NCBI GenBank assembly: GCA_036787955.1
Contig: DAIQOI010000002.1
Span: 124,001-188,000 of the forward strand
DNA from: UBA2336 sp036787955
GTDB taxonomy: Bacteria > Bacteroidota > Bacteroidia > Cytophagales > Cyclobacteriaceae
Length of the DNA: 64,000 nt
Direction: 5' to 3'
This document shows, one piece after another, positions 34,508-44,285 of the stretch; position 1 is the first letter of the stretch; every line of letters begins with the position of its first letter. A program made the position numbers and the translations under genes. The notes below the pieces were generated by a model that ran no database searches, had not been told where the DNA came from, and worked only from the letters and a program-made list of their open reading frames with translations.

Positions 34508-35491
34508 ATGGAATCCGCGATAAAAAAAATAGGTGTTTTTACTTCGGGGGGCGATGCTCCCGGCATGAATGCTGCCATTCGGGCGGTGGTTCGCGCATCT
34601 ATCTATTACAAAAAAGAAGTGTTTGGAATTATGCGCGGCTACGAGGGCATGATTGAAGGTGACATCGTAAAACTGGGTGCCCGCTCGGTGGGCAATATAA
34701 TTCAGCGAGGTGGAACCATACTCAAAACTGCGCGCAGCGAACTGTTTCGCACACCGGAAGGAAGAAAACAGGCTTACGAACAGCTGAAAAAGTTTGGCAT
34801 TGATGCACTGGTAGCCATTGGTGGTGATGGTACCTTCACCGGCCTTCATGTGTTTTATCAGGAATACGGACTGCCGTGTGTTTGTATTCCCGGTACGATA
34901 GACAATGATATACCCGGAACAGATTTTACGATAGGCTATGACACCGCTACCAACACGGCCGTTGAGGCCATTGATAAAATCCGCGATACGGCTCTTTCGC
35001 ACAACCGGCTGTTTTTTGTTGAAGTAATGGGCCGCAATTCGGGGTATATAGCAATCAACAGCGGGATAGCCGGCGGAGCGGGTGCTATTATTATACCCGA
35101 AGATGGCATGAGCTTTGAAAATTTATATGCAGTGCTGGGCCCGGAAAAAGAAACGGCCAAAAAATCGAACGTAGTGGTTGTGGCAGAGGGTTCCAAAATC
35201 GGGGGTGCCATGGAGCTGGCACGCAAAGTAGCCGAACGTTCTTCTTACTTCGATATCAAGGTAACCATCCTGGGGCATCTGCAACGCGGTGGCTCGCCTA
35301 CTTACTTTGACCGCGTGCTGGCCAGCAAGCTGGGTGTTGCAGCCGTAGAAGGATTGCTGGCAGGAAAAACGGATGTAATGGTGGGGATCAGGAAGGGTGA
35401 AATAGCATTCACTCCGTATGAAATTTTTTCAAGCAGCACGCATGTCATTAACGAAGACGATTTACGCATAGCCAAAATATTATCCATCTGA
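34508..35491 (+). CDS. pfkA: ATP-dependent 6-phosphofructokinase
   Basis: This 327-residue protein has the bacterial PfkA length and motifs: the ATP site GVFTSGGDAPGMNAAIRAVV, IGGDGTFTG, the catalytic PGTIDNDIPGTDFTIGYDTA with the catalytic Asp in TIDND, the substrate site VEVMGRNSGYIA, and the C-terminal TILGHLQRGGSPTYFDRVLA. The Gly after the GGD motif (GGDGT) is typical of ATP-dependent enzymes. The next gene starts on the last base of its stop codon, so the two are co-transcribed. Confidence 0.96.
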   Translation: MESAIKKIGVFTSGGDAPGMNAAIRAVVRASIYYKKEVFGIMRGYEGMIEGDIVKLGARSVGNIIQRGGTILKTARSELFRTPEGRKQAYEQLKKFGIDALVAIGGDGTFTGLHVFYQEYGLPCVCIPGTIDNDIPGTDFTIGYDTATNTAVEAIDKIRDTALSHNRLFFVEVMGRNSGYIAINSGIAGGAGAIIIPEDGMSFENLYAVLGPEKETAKKSNVVVVAEGSKIGGAMELARKVAERSSYFDIKVTILGHLQRGGSPTYFDRVLASKLGVAAVEGLLAGKTDVMVGIRKGEIAFTPYEIFSSSTHVINEDDLRIAKILSI

Positions 35492-36474
35492 TGAAAACCG
35501 CTTCAATTGGAATCGATATCGGGGGTACTACTACCAAATATGGCCTTACAGACCGCGAAGGAAAGATTTATTTTCAAGGCGAATTGTCGACCCGGCAGTT
35601 TGATGAATTTACCGATTATATCCGCGCATTATCGCAACAAATACGATCCGGCCTGAATCAGCACAACCTTAAACTGGTTGGAATAGGCGTGGGCGCAGCA
35701 AATGGAAATTATTACAAAGGCACCATTGAGCACGCCACCAACCTGAAGTGGAAAGGAATTATTCCGCTGGCTGATTTGCTGCAACAGGAGTTCAATGTAC
35801 CGGTACTGGTTACCAACGATGCCAATGCAGCTGCCGTTGGCGAAATGGTATATGGTGCTGCACGCGGCATGAAAGACTTTATTGTGATTACCCTGGGTAC
35901 AGGACTGGGAAGCGGATTTGTGTGCAACGGACACCTTGTTAATGGCAAGCATGGCATAGCCGGTGAACTGGGACACACCATGGTAAACCCTGCCGGACGA
36001 TACTGCAACTGCGGAAAACGTGGTTGCCTGGAAACTTACGTATCGGCCACCGGCATAAAAAGAACCGTTTATAAATTGCTGGCCGACCACCTGGAACCCA
36101 GCGAATTACGCGGTGTTAGTTTTGAAAATCTGGACACCAAAATGATAACAGATGCCGCACTTCGGGGCGATGTTGTGGCGCTTGCAGCATTCGAATACAC
36201 CGGAAGAATACTGGGAACCAAACTGGCCGATACGGTGGTGCATACAGACCCGGAAGCTATTTTTCTTTTTGGCGGCCTCTCATTAGCCGGTGATCTCATT
36301 TTTAAACCCACTATCAAACACATGGAACTGAACCTGATGCCGATTTTCCGGGGCAAAGTGAAGGTGTTGCCCTCGGGCCTGCAAAATCAAGCGGCCCCCA
36401 TTCTGGGTGCCAGCAGTTTGGTTTGGAATTACCTGGAAGAAACAACCAGCAAGATATCCGTTGCATATGAATAG
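35491..36474 (+). CDS. ROK-family sugar kinase (probable glucokinase)
   Basis: This 327-residue ROK protein has the phosphate-binding motif GIDIGGTTTKYGL, the catalytic region TNDANAAAVGEMVYGAARGM, the ROK signature LGTGLGSGFVCNGHLVNGKHGIAGELGH, and the zinc site YCNCGKRGCLETYVSATG. It has no DNA-binding domain, so it is an enzyme, not a NagC-type repressor. Glucose is the likely substrate given pgi and pfkA just upstream. It is convergent with the GH57 gene, 29 nt away. Confidence 0.9.
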   Translation: MKTASIGIDIGGTTTKYGLTDREGKIYFQGELSTRQFDEFTDYIRALSQQIRSGLNQHNLKLVGIGVGAANGNYYKGTIEHATNLKWKGIIPLADLLQQEFNVPVLVTNDANAAAVGEMVYGAARGMKDFIVITLGTGLGSGFVCNGHLVNGKHGIAGELGHTMVNPAGRYCNCGKRGCLETYVSATGIKRTVYKLLADHLEPSELRGVSFENLDTKMITDAALRGDVVALAAFEYTGRILGTKLADTVVHTDPEAIFLFGGLSLAGDLIFKPTIKHMELNLMPIFRGKVKVLPSGLQNQAAPILGASSLVWNYLEETTSKISVAYE

Positions 36475-36479
36475 CGTTT

Positions 36480-36498
36480 GCCGGCTCATTTAACCGGC
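36480..36498. terminator. Possible hairpin between convergent sugar kinase and GH57 genes
   Basis: GCCGG (36480-36484) can pair with CCGGC (36494-36498) around a 9-nt loop in the only space between the two convergent genes. The stem is short and there is no clear T-run, so the role is uncertain. Confidence 0.35.
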
Positions 36499-36503
36499 TG
36501 TTG

Positions 36504-38924
36504 TTACATCGCCTTTACTTTCACGCCAAGATTTTTTCCTAAGATTTCAAACTGCTTGTACCATTCCGCGCTGCGGTTTTTGCCGTTGTTTTTGTTATCC
36601 TGCTCCGATATTTCGAAATAAAGATTCTGGCTCTTGTATAAATTGGGTTCCAGCTTGAATTTTCGCAGCAGCGGGAACAGCCGGTTCAACCTTTCGATGC
36701 GCCTGAGGTTGCTGCCCTCGGCCGATATAATCCGCAACTCTTTGTAAATGCGCTCTCCGGCAAGCCGTGCCACCTGCTCGGGATCTTCAATATTCAGTTT
36801 CCAGCTTGCCAGTTCATTCATGATGCGCTCTATCTTTTTTAAATTAATTTTTACAGACTCAAAGCTGGCCATCAAATCGGCATTCAGGATGTAGGAAAGC
36901 GTGGTGAGATAAGCCGGAGGAATGGGCATTTGGTTGTGCCGCAGGGCATTCATCAACGGATAGTCGCGGTTATATACCCTTCGAAGAGACTCTTGCAAAT
37001 CGGCCAAACTTTGCCGGGTTATCTGATCCAGAACCTTCCTTTTTTCATCTTTAAACAAGTGCCAGATGGTGTAGTACTCCTGCCCGAAATATGCCTGAAA
37101 CAATCCAATTACATCTGCCAGCCGGGACTCATCAAAAGCTTTTACAACGCGCACCTGCATGGAGGTAAATTCATCCGGCTCCATTTCGATGGAAATAGCG
37201 CCTATCATGTTGTGTTTTCCCATATACAGGGCAGCGAAAGAAAATCGTTTTTCTGACCAGGTTACATTCGAGCGCACCCTGGTTATGCCCAGCACCAGTT
37301 TCTGCTCACCGGCTTCCTTGCGCAGAAAAAATTCATTTTTGGTGGTGTAGTTGAAAACCGGAAAATTCTCCGGATCGTCTTCGAACAACGAGGCAACGGC
37401 ATAGTGCATGCCTACGCGTTGCAGCGATACTTTGGATGGCAGTACCAGCTGCGTATAAACCCCCGATCCATTTTCGAACTGGCTTAGATTGGATGGCGCC
37501 CTGCTTAACAGGCGAATGAACTCCTGCTCAAGATCCTGCTGAGTAAGCTGGCTGGTTAGCTGTATGGCGCGGCAGGCGTATTGCAAGATCTGGGTGGTTT
37601 CAATACCCGATATTTCATCGAAAAACCAGCCACAGCTGGTGTACATCAGCATAGCATTGCGCTGCATTTCCATGAGCCGCAAAACACGCGAAGGCTCGGC
37701 ATTTTTAACAGCATGTTCGCGTAAAAATTTTCTAACCGAGTCTTCACTTCGCTTTAAAATAACACTGATGTAATCGTTGCGGGCCTTCCAGGGATCAGCG
37801 AGGATCTTTGACGCATTGGCTTCATACAGCGCGCTGAGGGTATCGCGCAGCCAGTCCAGCGCCTCGCGAAGCGGCTTTCGCCACTGTTGATTAAAACCAG
37901 CCCTGCCCGAATTGCAGCCACAGTTATCGCGCCAGCGCTCAATACCATGTACGCAGCTCCATGAAGTATTTTCAACTACCTGAACTTCGTACTGCGGGGG
38001 AAACAATTCCAGAAACTGTGCATAATTGGTAAGTTTAACGTCAGGTTTTTGCTCAATATATTCTAAACAATAAGCCAGGGCCATATCACCGTGTTTGTGG
38101 TGATGACCGTAGGTCTCGCCATCGGTAGCTATGTGCACGAGCTGCGGTTCAGGGTCGTTGTTGAAAGCACTTATCAGCCGCTCGGCAAAGTGCTGGCCGT
38201 TGTTTAACAAGCCGTTAAAGGCTACAGCCTGCGACAGCGCCCCGTTATAAAAAAATAATCCAATGCTTTTGCCCGATGGAAGCTGGCATTCATAAACCCG
38301 GCGTGTGTTAATTTCTCCTCCTGTTAGTTCATGCCATTGCTCCTGTCCTTTTTTTCTAAACCTGCGGGCCTGGTGGGGAGCAAGGATTGTAAATCGGATT
38401 CCATTTTCGGCCAGCAATTCAAGGGTCTCATTATCTACAGCCGTTTCGGCCAGCCACATGCCTGCCGGCTTACGGCCAAAACGGTATTCGAAGTCGCGGA
38501 TACCCCATATAATCTGTGTTTCTTTGTCTTTCCGATTGGCCAATGGCATTATCATGTGGTTGTAAACCTGAGCTATGGCCGACCCGTGACCACCAAATAG
38601 CTTGCTGCTTTCCTTATCGGCTGTTAATATGGCCTGGTAGGTTTCGGGATCGTTTTCTTCCATCCACGATAACAGCGTAGGACCAAAATTGAAGCTAATG
38701 CGGGAGTAGTTGTTGGTTATTTTCTTAATGACACTGTTTTCATCCAGTATCCGCGATACGGAATTAGGCGCATAGCACTCGGCCGATATGCGTTCGTTCC
38801 AGTCGTGGTAAGGATGTGCCGACTCCTGCCATTCAATGACCTCAAGCCATGCGTTTTCCCGAGGGGGTTGATAAAAGTGTCCGTGAATGCATATAAACCG
38901 GCTGTCCCGTCTTTCCATAATCAA
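36504..38924 (-). CDS. GH57 glycoside hydrolase with DUF3536 domain
   Basis: This 806-residue protein has an N-terminal GH57 (beta/alpha)7 barrel (about residues 10-330) with IHGHFYQPPRENAWLE, the nucleophile region GMWLAETAVDNETLELLAE, and the acidic region HIATDGETYGHHHKHGDMAL. The C-terminal part, about 450 residues, corresponds to DUF3536. GH57 enzymes act on alpha-glucans as amylases, amylopullulanases or branching enzymes; the activity of this DUF3536 subgroup is not established to my knowledge. No signal peptide is visible, so it is cytoplasmic. It is the last gene of the operon, 10 nt after glgB. Confidence 0.88.
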   Translation of the reverse strand: MIMERRDSRFICIHGHFYQPPRENAWLEVIEWQESAHPYHDWNERISAECYAPNSVSRILDENSVIKKITNNYSRISFNFGPTLLSWMEENDPETYQAILTADKESSKLFGGHGSAIAQVYNHMIMPLANRKDKETQIIWGIRDFEYRFGRKPAGMWLAETAVDNETLELLAENGIRFTILAPHQARRFRKKGQEQWHELTGGEINTRRVYECQLPSGKSIGLFFYNGALSQAVAFNGLLNNGQHFAERLISAFNNDPEPQLVHIATDGETYGHHHKHGDMALAYCLEYIEQKPDVKLTNYAQFLELFPPQYEVQVVENTSWSCVHGIERWRDNCGCNSGRAGFNQQWRKPLREALDWLRDTLSALYEANASKILADPWKARNDYISVILKRSEDSVRKFLREHAVKNAEPSRVLRLMEMQRNAMLMYTSCGWFFDEISGIETTQILQYACRAIQLTSQLTQQDLEQEFIRLLSRAPSNLSQFENGSGVYTQLVLPSKVSLQRVGMHYAVASLFEDDPENFPVFNYTTKNEFFLRKEAGEQKLVLGITRVRSNVTWSEKRFSFAALYMGKHNMIGAISIEMEPDEFTSMQVRVVKAFDESRLADVIGLFQAYFGQEYYTIWHLFKDEKRKVLDQITRQSLADLQESLRRVYNRDYPLMNALRHNQMPIPPAYLTTLSYILNADLMASFESVKINLKKIERIMNELASWKLNIEDPEQVARLAGERIYKELRIISAEGSNLRRIERLNRLFPLLRKFKLEPNLYKSQNLYFEISEQDNKNNGKNRSAEWYKQFEILGKNLGVKVKAM

Positions 38925-38934
38925 GTTACATCAG

Positions 38935-40887
38935 TTATTCGCTTGTTGTTTCTGGCTTCAGTATCACAGCTGCCAAAGGCGGAAGTGTGATGGTCAGTGA
39001 ATGGCTCTTTCCATGACAGGAAATGTTTTGTGTAAGGATGGTTGCGTCATTCAACACACCGCTGCCACCAAAACGGACCGAATCGGAGTTGAACACTTCT
39101 TTCCATGCACCTGGTGCAGGGGCCCCTAACCGGTAATTGCGGTGCACTGCCGGTGTGAAGTTGCAAACTACCAGCAGTCGTTTTTCGGGATCCGTGGCCT
39201 TCCGCTGGTACGCAATAACGCTGTTTTGCCGGTCGGAGTAGTCGACCCATTCAAAACCACCCGGTTCAAACTGGCATTCAAATAAGGCGGGCTCATGTTG
39301 GTACAGCTTGTTCAGTTCAGTAACCAGTCTTTGTATTCCCGCATGATATCCCTGCTGCAAAAGGTGCCATTGCAGGCTTTGTTCGTGATGCCATTCGTTC
39401 CACTGGCCAAATTCCCCGCCCATGAACAGCAATTTGGTACCCGGATGAGTAAACATATAGGTAAACAGCAGCCGAAGATTAGCAAATTTCTGCCATTCAT
39501 CGCCGGGCATTCGTGTAAGCAACGAGCCTTTACCGTATACTACTTCATCGTGCGACAGAGGCAGCATAAAATTTTCGGTGAACGCATACACAATGCTGAA
39601 GGTTATCTCATCCTGATGATAGGATCGGTAAATCGGGTCTCTTTTGAAGTACCCGAGCGTATCGTGCATCCATCCCATCATCCATTTTTGGCCGAAGCCG
39701 AGACCACCCTGAAAGGTAGGCCTTGAAACGCCGGGCCATGCAGTAGATTCTTCAGCTATTGTAAAAACATCGGGGTATTCGCGATAGACGGTTTCATTGA
39801 ACTCTTTCAGGAAGTCAATGGCTTCAATATTTTCCCTGCCTCCATATTGATTGGGTATCCACTCCCCTTCCTTGCGCGAATAATCCAGATACAACATGCT
39901 GGCCACCGCATCTACGCGCAGTGCATCAATGTGGTAATGTTCCAGCCAGAAAAGGGCATTGCTGATAAGAATGGATCGGACTTCATTTCTTCCGTAGTTG
40001 AAGATGTAACTTTTCCAGTCCGGGTGAAAGCCCTTGCGCGGGTCGGCATGCTCAAAAAGGTGAGTACCGTCAAACTGAAACAGGCCGTGCTCATCGCCCG
40101 GAAAATGCGAAGGCACCCAATCCAGTATTACGCCAATGCCTGCCTGATGAAGGGCATCTATGAGAAACATAAAATCCTGCGGGCTGCCATACCGGCTGGT
40201 AGGCGCATAATAGCCGGTAATCTGATAGCCCCAGGAGCCGAAAAACGGGTGTTCCATTACCGGCATAAATTCCACATGGGTAAATCCCATTTTCCGCACA
40301 TAGTCAACAAGATAACCGGCCAGTTCGCGATAGGTAAGCCAGCGATTTCCATCTTCCGGCACCCTTCGCCAGGACCCCAGGTGAACTTCATACACAGAAA
40401 CAGGTTGCCTGTGCCAGTTTTTTTCTTTTCGTTGGTTCAACCAGTCAGCGTCTTTCCATGAATAGTCGTGCAGCGACCAGACGATGGATGCTGTTTTTGG
40501 TGGTGTTTCGCAGTAGCGCGCGAAAGGATCGGCTTTCTCAAGCCATCGGCCGTCCTGCGTTTCAATGGCATATTTATACAATTCACCCTGATGAATACCG
40601 GGAAAGAATCCTTCCCACACACCCGATTGATCCCATCTGGGGTGAAGCGGATGTTGTTTTTTAGTCCAGTAGTTAAAATTACCGATGACAGACACGGATT
40701 TTGCATTGGGTGCCCACACGGCAAAGTAGGTACCCTTTTTTCCGTTATGCTCAACCGGATGTGCACCCATTTTCTTGTATAATCTGAAATGCTTGCCGGC
40801 TTTGAACAAATGGATATCAAAATCAGTGAAGGGCGTATAGAAGTCGCATGTTGGTGTTTCTGATTTATTGGAAATATCGGTTGCCAT
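38935..40887 (-). CDS. glgB: 1,4-alpha-glucan branching enzyme
   Basis: This 650-residue GH13_9 enzyme creates alpha-1,6 branches in glycogen. It has a CBM48 domain (about residues 50-140, with FAVWAPNAKSVSVIGNFNYW), then a GH13 barrel with the nucleophile in DALRVDAVASMLYLDYSR, the acid/base in FTIAEESTAWP and the third acid in PLSHDEVVYGKGS, all intact, plus a C-terminal beta domain. It starts 8 nt after the end of the TreS-maltokinase gene, which links it to alpha-glucan synthesis from maltose, maltose phosphate or trehalose. Confidence 0.96.
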   Translation of the reverse strand: MATDISNKSETPTCDFYTPFTDFDIHLFKAGKHFRLYKKMGAHPVEHNGKKGTYFAVWAPNAKSVSVIGNFNYWTKKQHPLHPRWDQSGVWEGFFPGIHQGELYKYAIETQDGRWLEKADPFARYCETPPKTASIVWSLHDYSWKDADWLNQRKEKNWHRQPVSVYEVHLGSWRRVPEDGNRWLTYRELAGYLVDYVRKMGFTHVEFMPVMEHPFFGSWGYQITGYYAPTSRYGSPQDFMFLIDALHQAGIGVILDWVPSHFPGDEHGLFQFDGTHLFEHADPRKGFHPDWKSYIFNYGRNEVRSILISNALFWLEHYHIDALRVDAVASMLYLDYSRKEGEWIPNQYGGRENIEAIDFLKEFNETVYREYPDVFTIAEESTAWPGVSRPTFQGGLGFGQKWMMGWMHDTLGYFKRDPIYRSYHQDEITFSIVYAFTENFMLPLSHDEVVYGKGSLLTRMPGDEWQKFANLRLLFTYMFTHPGTKLLFMGGEFGQWNEWHHEQSLQWHLLQQGYHAGIQRLVTELNKLYQHEPALFECQFEPGGFEWVDYSDRQNSVIAYQRKATDPEKRLLVVCNFTPAVHRNYRLGAPAPGAWKEVFNSDSVRFGGSGVLNDATILTQNISCHGKSHSLTITLPPLAAVILKPETTSE

Positions 40888-40895
40888 AAAAAGTT

Positions 40896-43800
40896 TCAGT
40901 TTTGCTTCAGTGTTTTGTGGCGTGCGTCTTTTTCCATCTTATATCGGTTTATATGGTAAATGATCCCGCGCAAGGGTATGCTCACCCATTCTTTCCGGTA
41001 GTTCAGTTCATAGTTCAGTTCATCGATTGCTTTTTCGATCAGAAATGTGCGTAGCAAAATGTCGTTGCTGTATGTCCACTCCTGAACACCCATTCGATCC
41101 ATGTAGGCCGCCAGAAAGAACCTGCTTACATAATGCTGCCAGTGTTCGGCCCATTGCTCCAGGTTTTCCCGTTCACGCATCCGGTAATTTTCATTCATCA
41201 GAATTTTGCCGAAAGCGGCATAGTGAAAAGATCGCATCATGGAGGCTACATCTCTCAGCGGGCTTCTCTTTAGTCGTCTTTCGCTAAAAGTTATATTCGG
41301 TTCGCCTTCAAACCCTGTAATTATAAAGTCATTTCCGGTGAAAAGTACCTGCTCCAGATGAAAGTTGCCATGAATGCGTGTTTTCATGGCATTGATAGGG
41401 GTTTCGGTAATTTCGCGAAAGGCCTCCATCACCACAGGCTCGGCCGCGATCACCTCTTCTGCCAGGGCAATTGCATCGGCAGGCAGTTTGGATTTTGAAC
41501 TGCGCAACATGTTCAATCTGTCGCGTACCAGTTTACGCAAACCTGAATAAAGAGCTCGCTGATAATTCCGCGTAAATGGTTCCGGCACCATTTCGGGTTT
41601 GGCCGAGTCGGATGCCAGGGCCATATGCAGTTCGGCTGTGCGTTGCGCAAGGCGCGCTACGCGTTCGTAAAAGCCACGACCTATAAACTCCTGCATCAAT
41701 GGAGGTGCTTCTTCAAACTTCAGCAACGGCTTATTGATCAAAGGGGGTAATTTGCTGTGCTTAGCCCCTGTAAGAATGCGTTCAAAAAACCGGCCCACCG
41801 AGTCGGTGGTCATTGTCCATGCATCGCTTCTGTTTTCAACGCGGGTTATCAGCAGGCCTAAAACCATCCCTTCGCCCGATTTGTGCCGAAGTTCGATGCT
41901 TCCCAGGTAGCGTGGAATATTGCTGAATGCCGTATTTTCTGAGATGAACCGAATCAGTTCAAGAGCAGGGTTTATCTCGGGCTCTACCCGGTGATACAAT
42001 TTAAGAACGTACCTGTCGTTAAAATTTACATCGGTGCTATTCTTGTCGGATTTAATAATCCTTGAAGTTAAATTGCCACCCGGTGTTATGCGGTTGAAGA
42101 CGCTGGCCTGAAATTCGAGCGAAACATCATTATGAGTTAACCGCTGCTTTTTTTCAATAGCGCGAAAAAGGTAATTCCGAAATTCCGGATCGAAAGTACT
42201 GTCCATCACAAAGCCTGTCTGGCCCTGAATATCGGCCCGGCATATAACACTTTGCATCGAATATTCTGCTTCTCCAAACAGCTTGTCGCCCGGAACAAAG
42301 ACCATCGGAACAATGTAGAATTCGGGAAGCTTTTGCGCATAATGGACTTCAAGCAACAACAGGTAATGGTAGTCATCGTTTACTTTGAGCGGCAAAAGCG
42401 AGGTAATTGATATACGGGCAATTGATCTGGTCTTGTCTTCAAACCACGCACATTTTCTGATATAGAAAGGCAGTACTTTCCGCTCAAAAAATCTTCTGCT
42501 CTGATGTTCATGAAAAGAGCGTTCCCACGACAAAGCCGATTCGAATAACGGCAGTTCCGAACCCGTGCCTGGTCGTTTTAATTTAACCGATGAGTCGAGC
42601 TGAAACCAATAATACCCGTATGGCCCGATGGTTATCGGGTATTCGGTATTTTCTACACCCGGAAAGCGATTCTGGCTGAATACTTCTGTCACATCGCATC
42701 CGCGGTAATCGGAAAGATTGAGTTTGGCTGCCTGGGAGAATTGCGACAGGTTGGCCACAACCACAACATGGTGATTATCGAGCGATCGAACAAAACATAA
42801 AATTTTATTATTGTTTGTTTCAATGAATTTAATTTCACCGCGGCCAAAAAGATTTAATCGTTTGCGCATGGCTATGGCGTTGCGTATCCACCAGATTAGC
42901 GAAGAAGGGTTTTCGAGCTGTGCAGCAACATTTACTGACTCATACCGGTAAACCGGGTCGGTAATAACCGGCAGATACAGCTTTTGCGGATTGGCCTCCG
43001 AAAAGCCGGCATTAATGTTCATGTTCCATTGCATGGGTGTACGTACACTATGCCGCCCCCCTAAATACACATTATCGCCCATGCCTATTTCATCGCCATA
43101 GTATATAACGGGTGTACCCGGAAGGGAAAACAACAAAGCATAAAGCAGTTCAATTTTTCTGCGATCGTTGTTGAGCAGAGGTGCCAGTCTGCGCCTTATG
43201 CCATAATTAAACTTTGTCTGCGCATCGCGTGCATAGGCTTTTAAAAGATAATCTTTTTCTTCTTCGGTAACCATTTCCAGCCCCAGCTCATCGTGATTGC
43301 GCAAAAATATGGCCCACTGGCAACCACGTGGCGGGGACGGTGTCTGTTCCATAATATCCGTAACCGGGTAGCTGTCTTCGGTTCGCAAACTCAGAAACAG
43401 CCGTGGCATAAGCGGATAATTAAACGCCAGGTGGCATTCGTCTCCATTGCCAAAATATCTGGCAGCATCTTCGGGCCACAGGTTGGCATCTGCAATCAGG
43501 ATTTTTCCTTCATAATGTGCATCAATGTGTTTGCGGATTTTAGTGATAAAAGCATGTGTCTGTGGAAGGTTTTCACAACTGGTTCCCTCTTCTTCAAATA
43601 AAAATGGCACAGCTGCCAGCCGAAAGCCATCCACACCCAGCTTCAACCAGAAATCTATCACCTTCATCATTTCCAGGTGTACCTCCGGATTATCGTAATT
43701 AAGTTCGGGTGTGTAGCTGAAATACCTGTGCCAGTAATAGGCCCGTGCCTCATTGTCCCACGTCCAGTTGGAAGCCTCTTCTGAGTGAATAATAACCCGG

Positions 43801-44246
43801 GCCTCTTTGTATTTATCCGGATTGTCGCTCCAAACATAAAAGTTTCGGTACCGGCTGCCCGGCCTGGATTTGCGCGCACGCTTAAACCATGGGTGCTGAT
43901 CCGATGTGTGGTTAAGTATCAGCTCAATAATTACCCGAATATTTCTGCGATGCGCTTCTTTCAGGAAATACTTGAAGTCGTTAAGCGTGCCATAGTCGGG
44001 GTGTACATCCATGTATTCGGTAACATCGTAGCCGTCATCGCGCAGGGGTGACGGGTAAAAAGGTAACAACCAGATGGTATTGATATCCAGATCTTCCAGG
44101 TAATCCAGTTTTTCTGTAAGACCCCTGAAATCACCTATTCCATCCCCGTTGCTATCATAAAATGCCCGAACGGATAATTCGTAAAAGATGGCCTCCTTAA
44201 ACCAAAGCGGGTCCGGTTGAATTTTTTTTTCTCTTGTTTTGCTCAT
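40896..44246 (-). CDS. TreS-maltokinase fusion with substituted catalytic residues (candidate double pseudoenzyme)
   Basis: The 1116-residue protein aligns end to end with trehalose synthase/maltokinase (TreS-Mak or Pep2) fusions. The N-terminal GH13 domain (about 1-560) keeps LPFYPSPLRDDGYDV, ILNHTSDQHPWF and FLRNHDELGLEMV. The C-terminal kinase part (about 590-1100) keeps FERILTG, RRLKRSPLRDVASMMRSFHYAAF and the end region. However, the GH13 nucleophile position reads FRLAAVPF (Ala211 for Asp), the acid/base position reads IADANLWPED (Asp253 for Glu), the kinase HGD reads IHGNFHLEQVL (Asn961) and the kinase DFEGEP reads TGFEGEP (Gly978 for Asp). I checked all four codons in the DNA; there is no frameshift or stop. 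Normal enzymes convert trehalose and maltose and phosphorylate maltose for glycogen synthesis. This copy probably cannot, and may be a scaffold or regulator for GlgB and the amylase. Confidence 0.85.
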   Translation of the reverse strand: MSKTREKKIQPDPLWFKEAIFYELSVRAFYDSNGDGIGDFRGLTEKLDYLEDLDINTIWLLPFYPSPLRDDGYDVTEYMDVHPDYGTLNDFKYFLKEAHRRNIRVIIELILNHTSDQHPWFKRARKSRPGSRYRNFYVWSDNPDKYKEARVIIHSEEASNWTWDNEARAYYWHRYFSYTPELNYDNPEVHLEMMKVIDFWLKLGVDGFRLAAVPFLFEEEGTSCENLPQTHAFITKIRKHIDAHYEGKILIADANLWPEDAARYFGNGDECHLAFNYPLMPRLFLSLRTEDSYPVTDIMEQTPSPPRGCQWAIFLRNHDELGLEMVTEEEKDYLLKAYARDAQTKFNYGIRRRLAPLLNNDRRKIELLYALLFSLPGTPVIYYGDEIGMGDNVYLGGRHSVRTPMQWNMNINAGFSEANPQKLYLPVITDPVYRYESVNVAAQLENPSSLIWWIRNAIAMRKRLNLFGRGEIKFIETNNNKILCFVRSLDNHHVVVVANLSQFSQAAKLNLSDYRGCDVTEVFSQNRFPGVENTEYPITIGPYGYYWFQLDSSVKLKRPGTGSELPLFESALSWERSFHEHQSRRFFERKVLPFYIRKCAWFEDKTRSIARISITSLLPLKVNDDYHYLLLLEVHYAQKLPEFYIVPMVFVPGDKLFGEAEYSMQSVICRADIQGQTGFVMDSTFDPEFRNYLFRAIEKKQRLTHNDVSLEFQASVFNRITPGGNLTSRIIKSDKNSTDVNFNDRYVLKLYHRVEPEINPALELIRFISENTAFSNIPRYLGSIELRHKSGEGMVLGLLITRVENRSDAWTMTTDSVGRFFERILTGAKHSKLPPLINKPLLKFEEAPPLMQEFIGRGFYERVARLAQRTAELHMALASDSAKPEMVPEPFTRNYQRALYSGLRKLVRDRLNMLRSSKSKLPADAIALAEEVIAAEPVVMEAFREITETPINAMKTRIHGNFHLEQVLFTGNDFIITGFEGEPNITFSERRLKRSPLRDVASMMRSFHYAAFGKILMNENYRMRERENLEQWAEHWQHYVSRFFLAAYMDRMGVQEWTYSNDILLRTFLIEKAIDELNYELNYRKEWVSIPLRGIIYHINRYKMEKDARHKTLKQN

Positions 44247-44285
44247 AAAATGTTCCCGTCATTGTGTACGAAGACGAAACTATTG

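Noticed and set aside
38935..40887. Loss of catalytic residues in GlgB, as in the neighbouring TreS-Mak protein
   Set aside because: The nucleophile (LRVDAV), acid/base (IAEEST) and third acid (SHDEVV) are all present; the same holds for both amylases (44286-46061 and 58835-61666).
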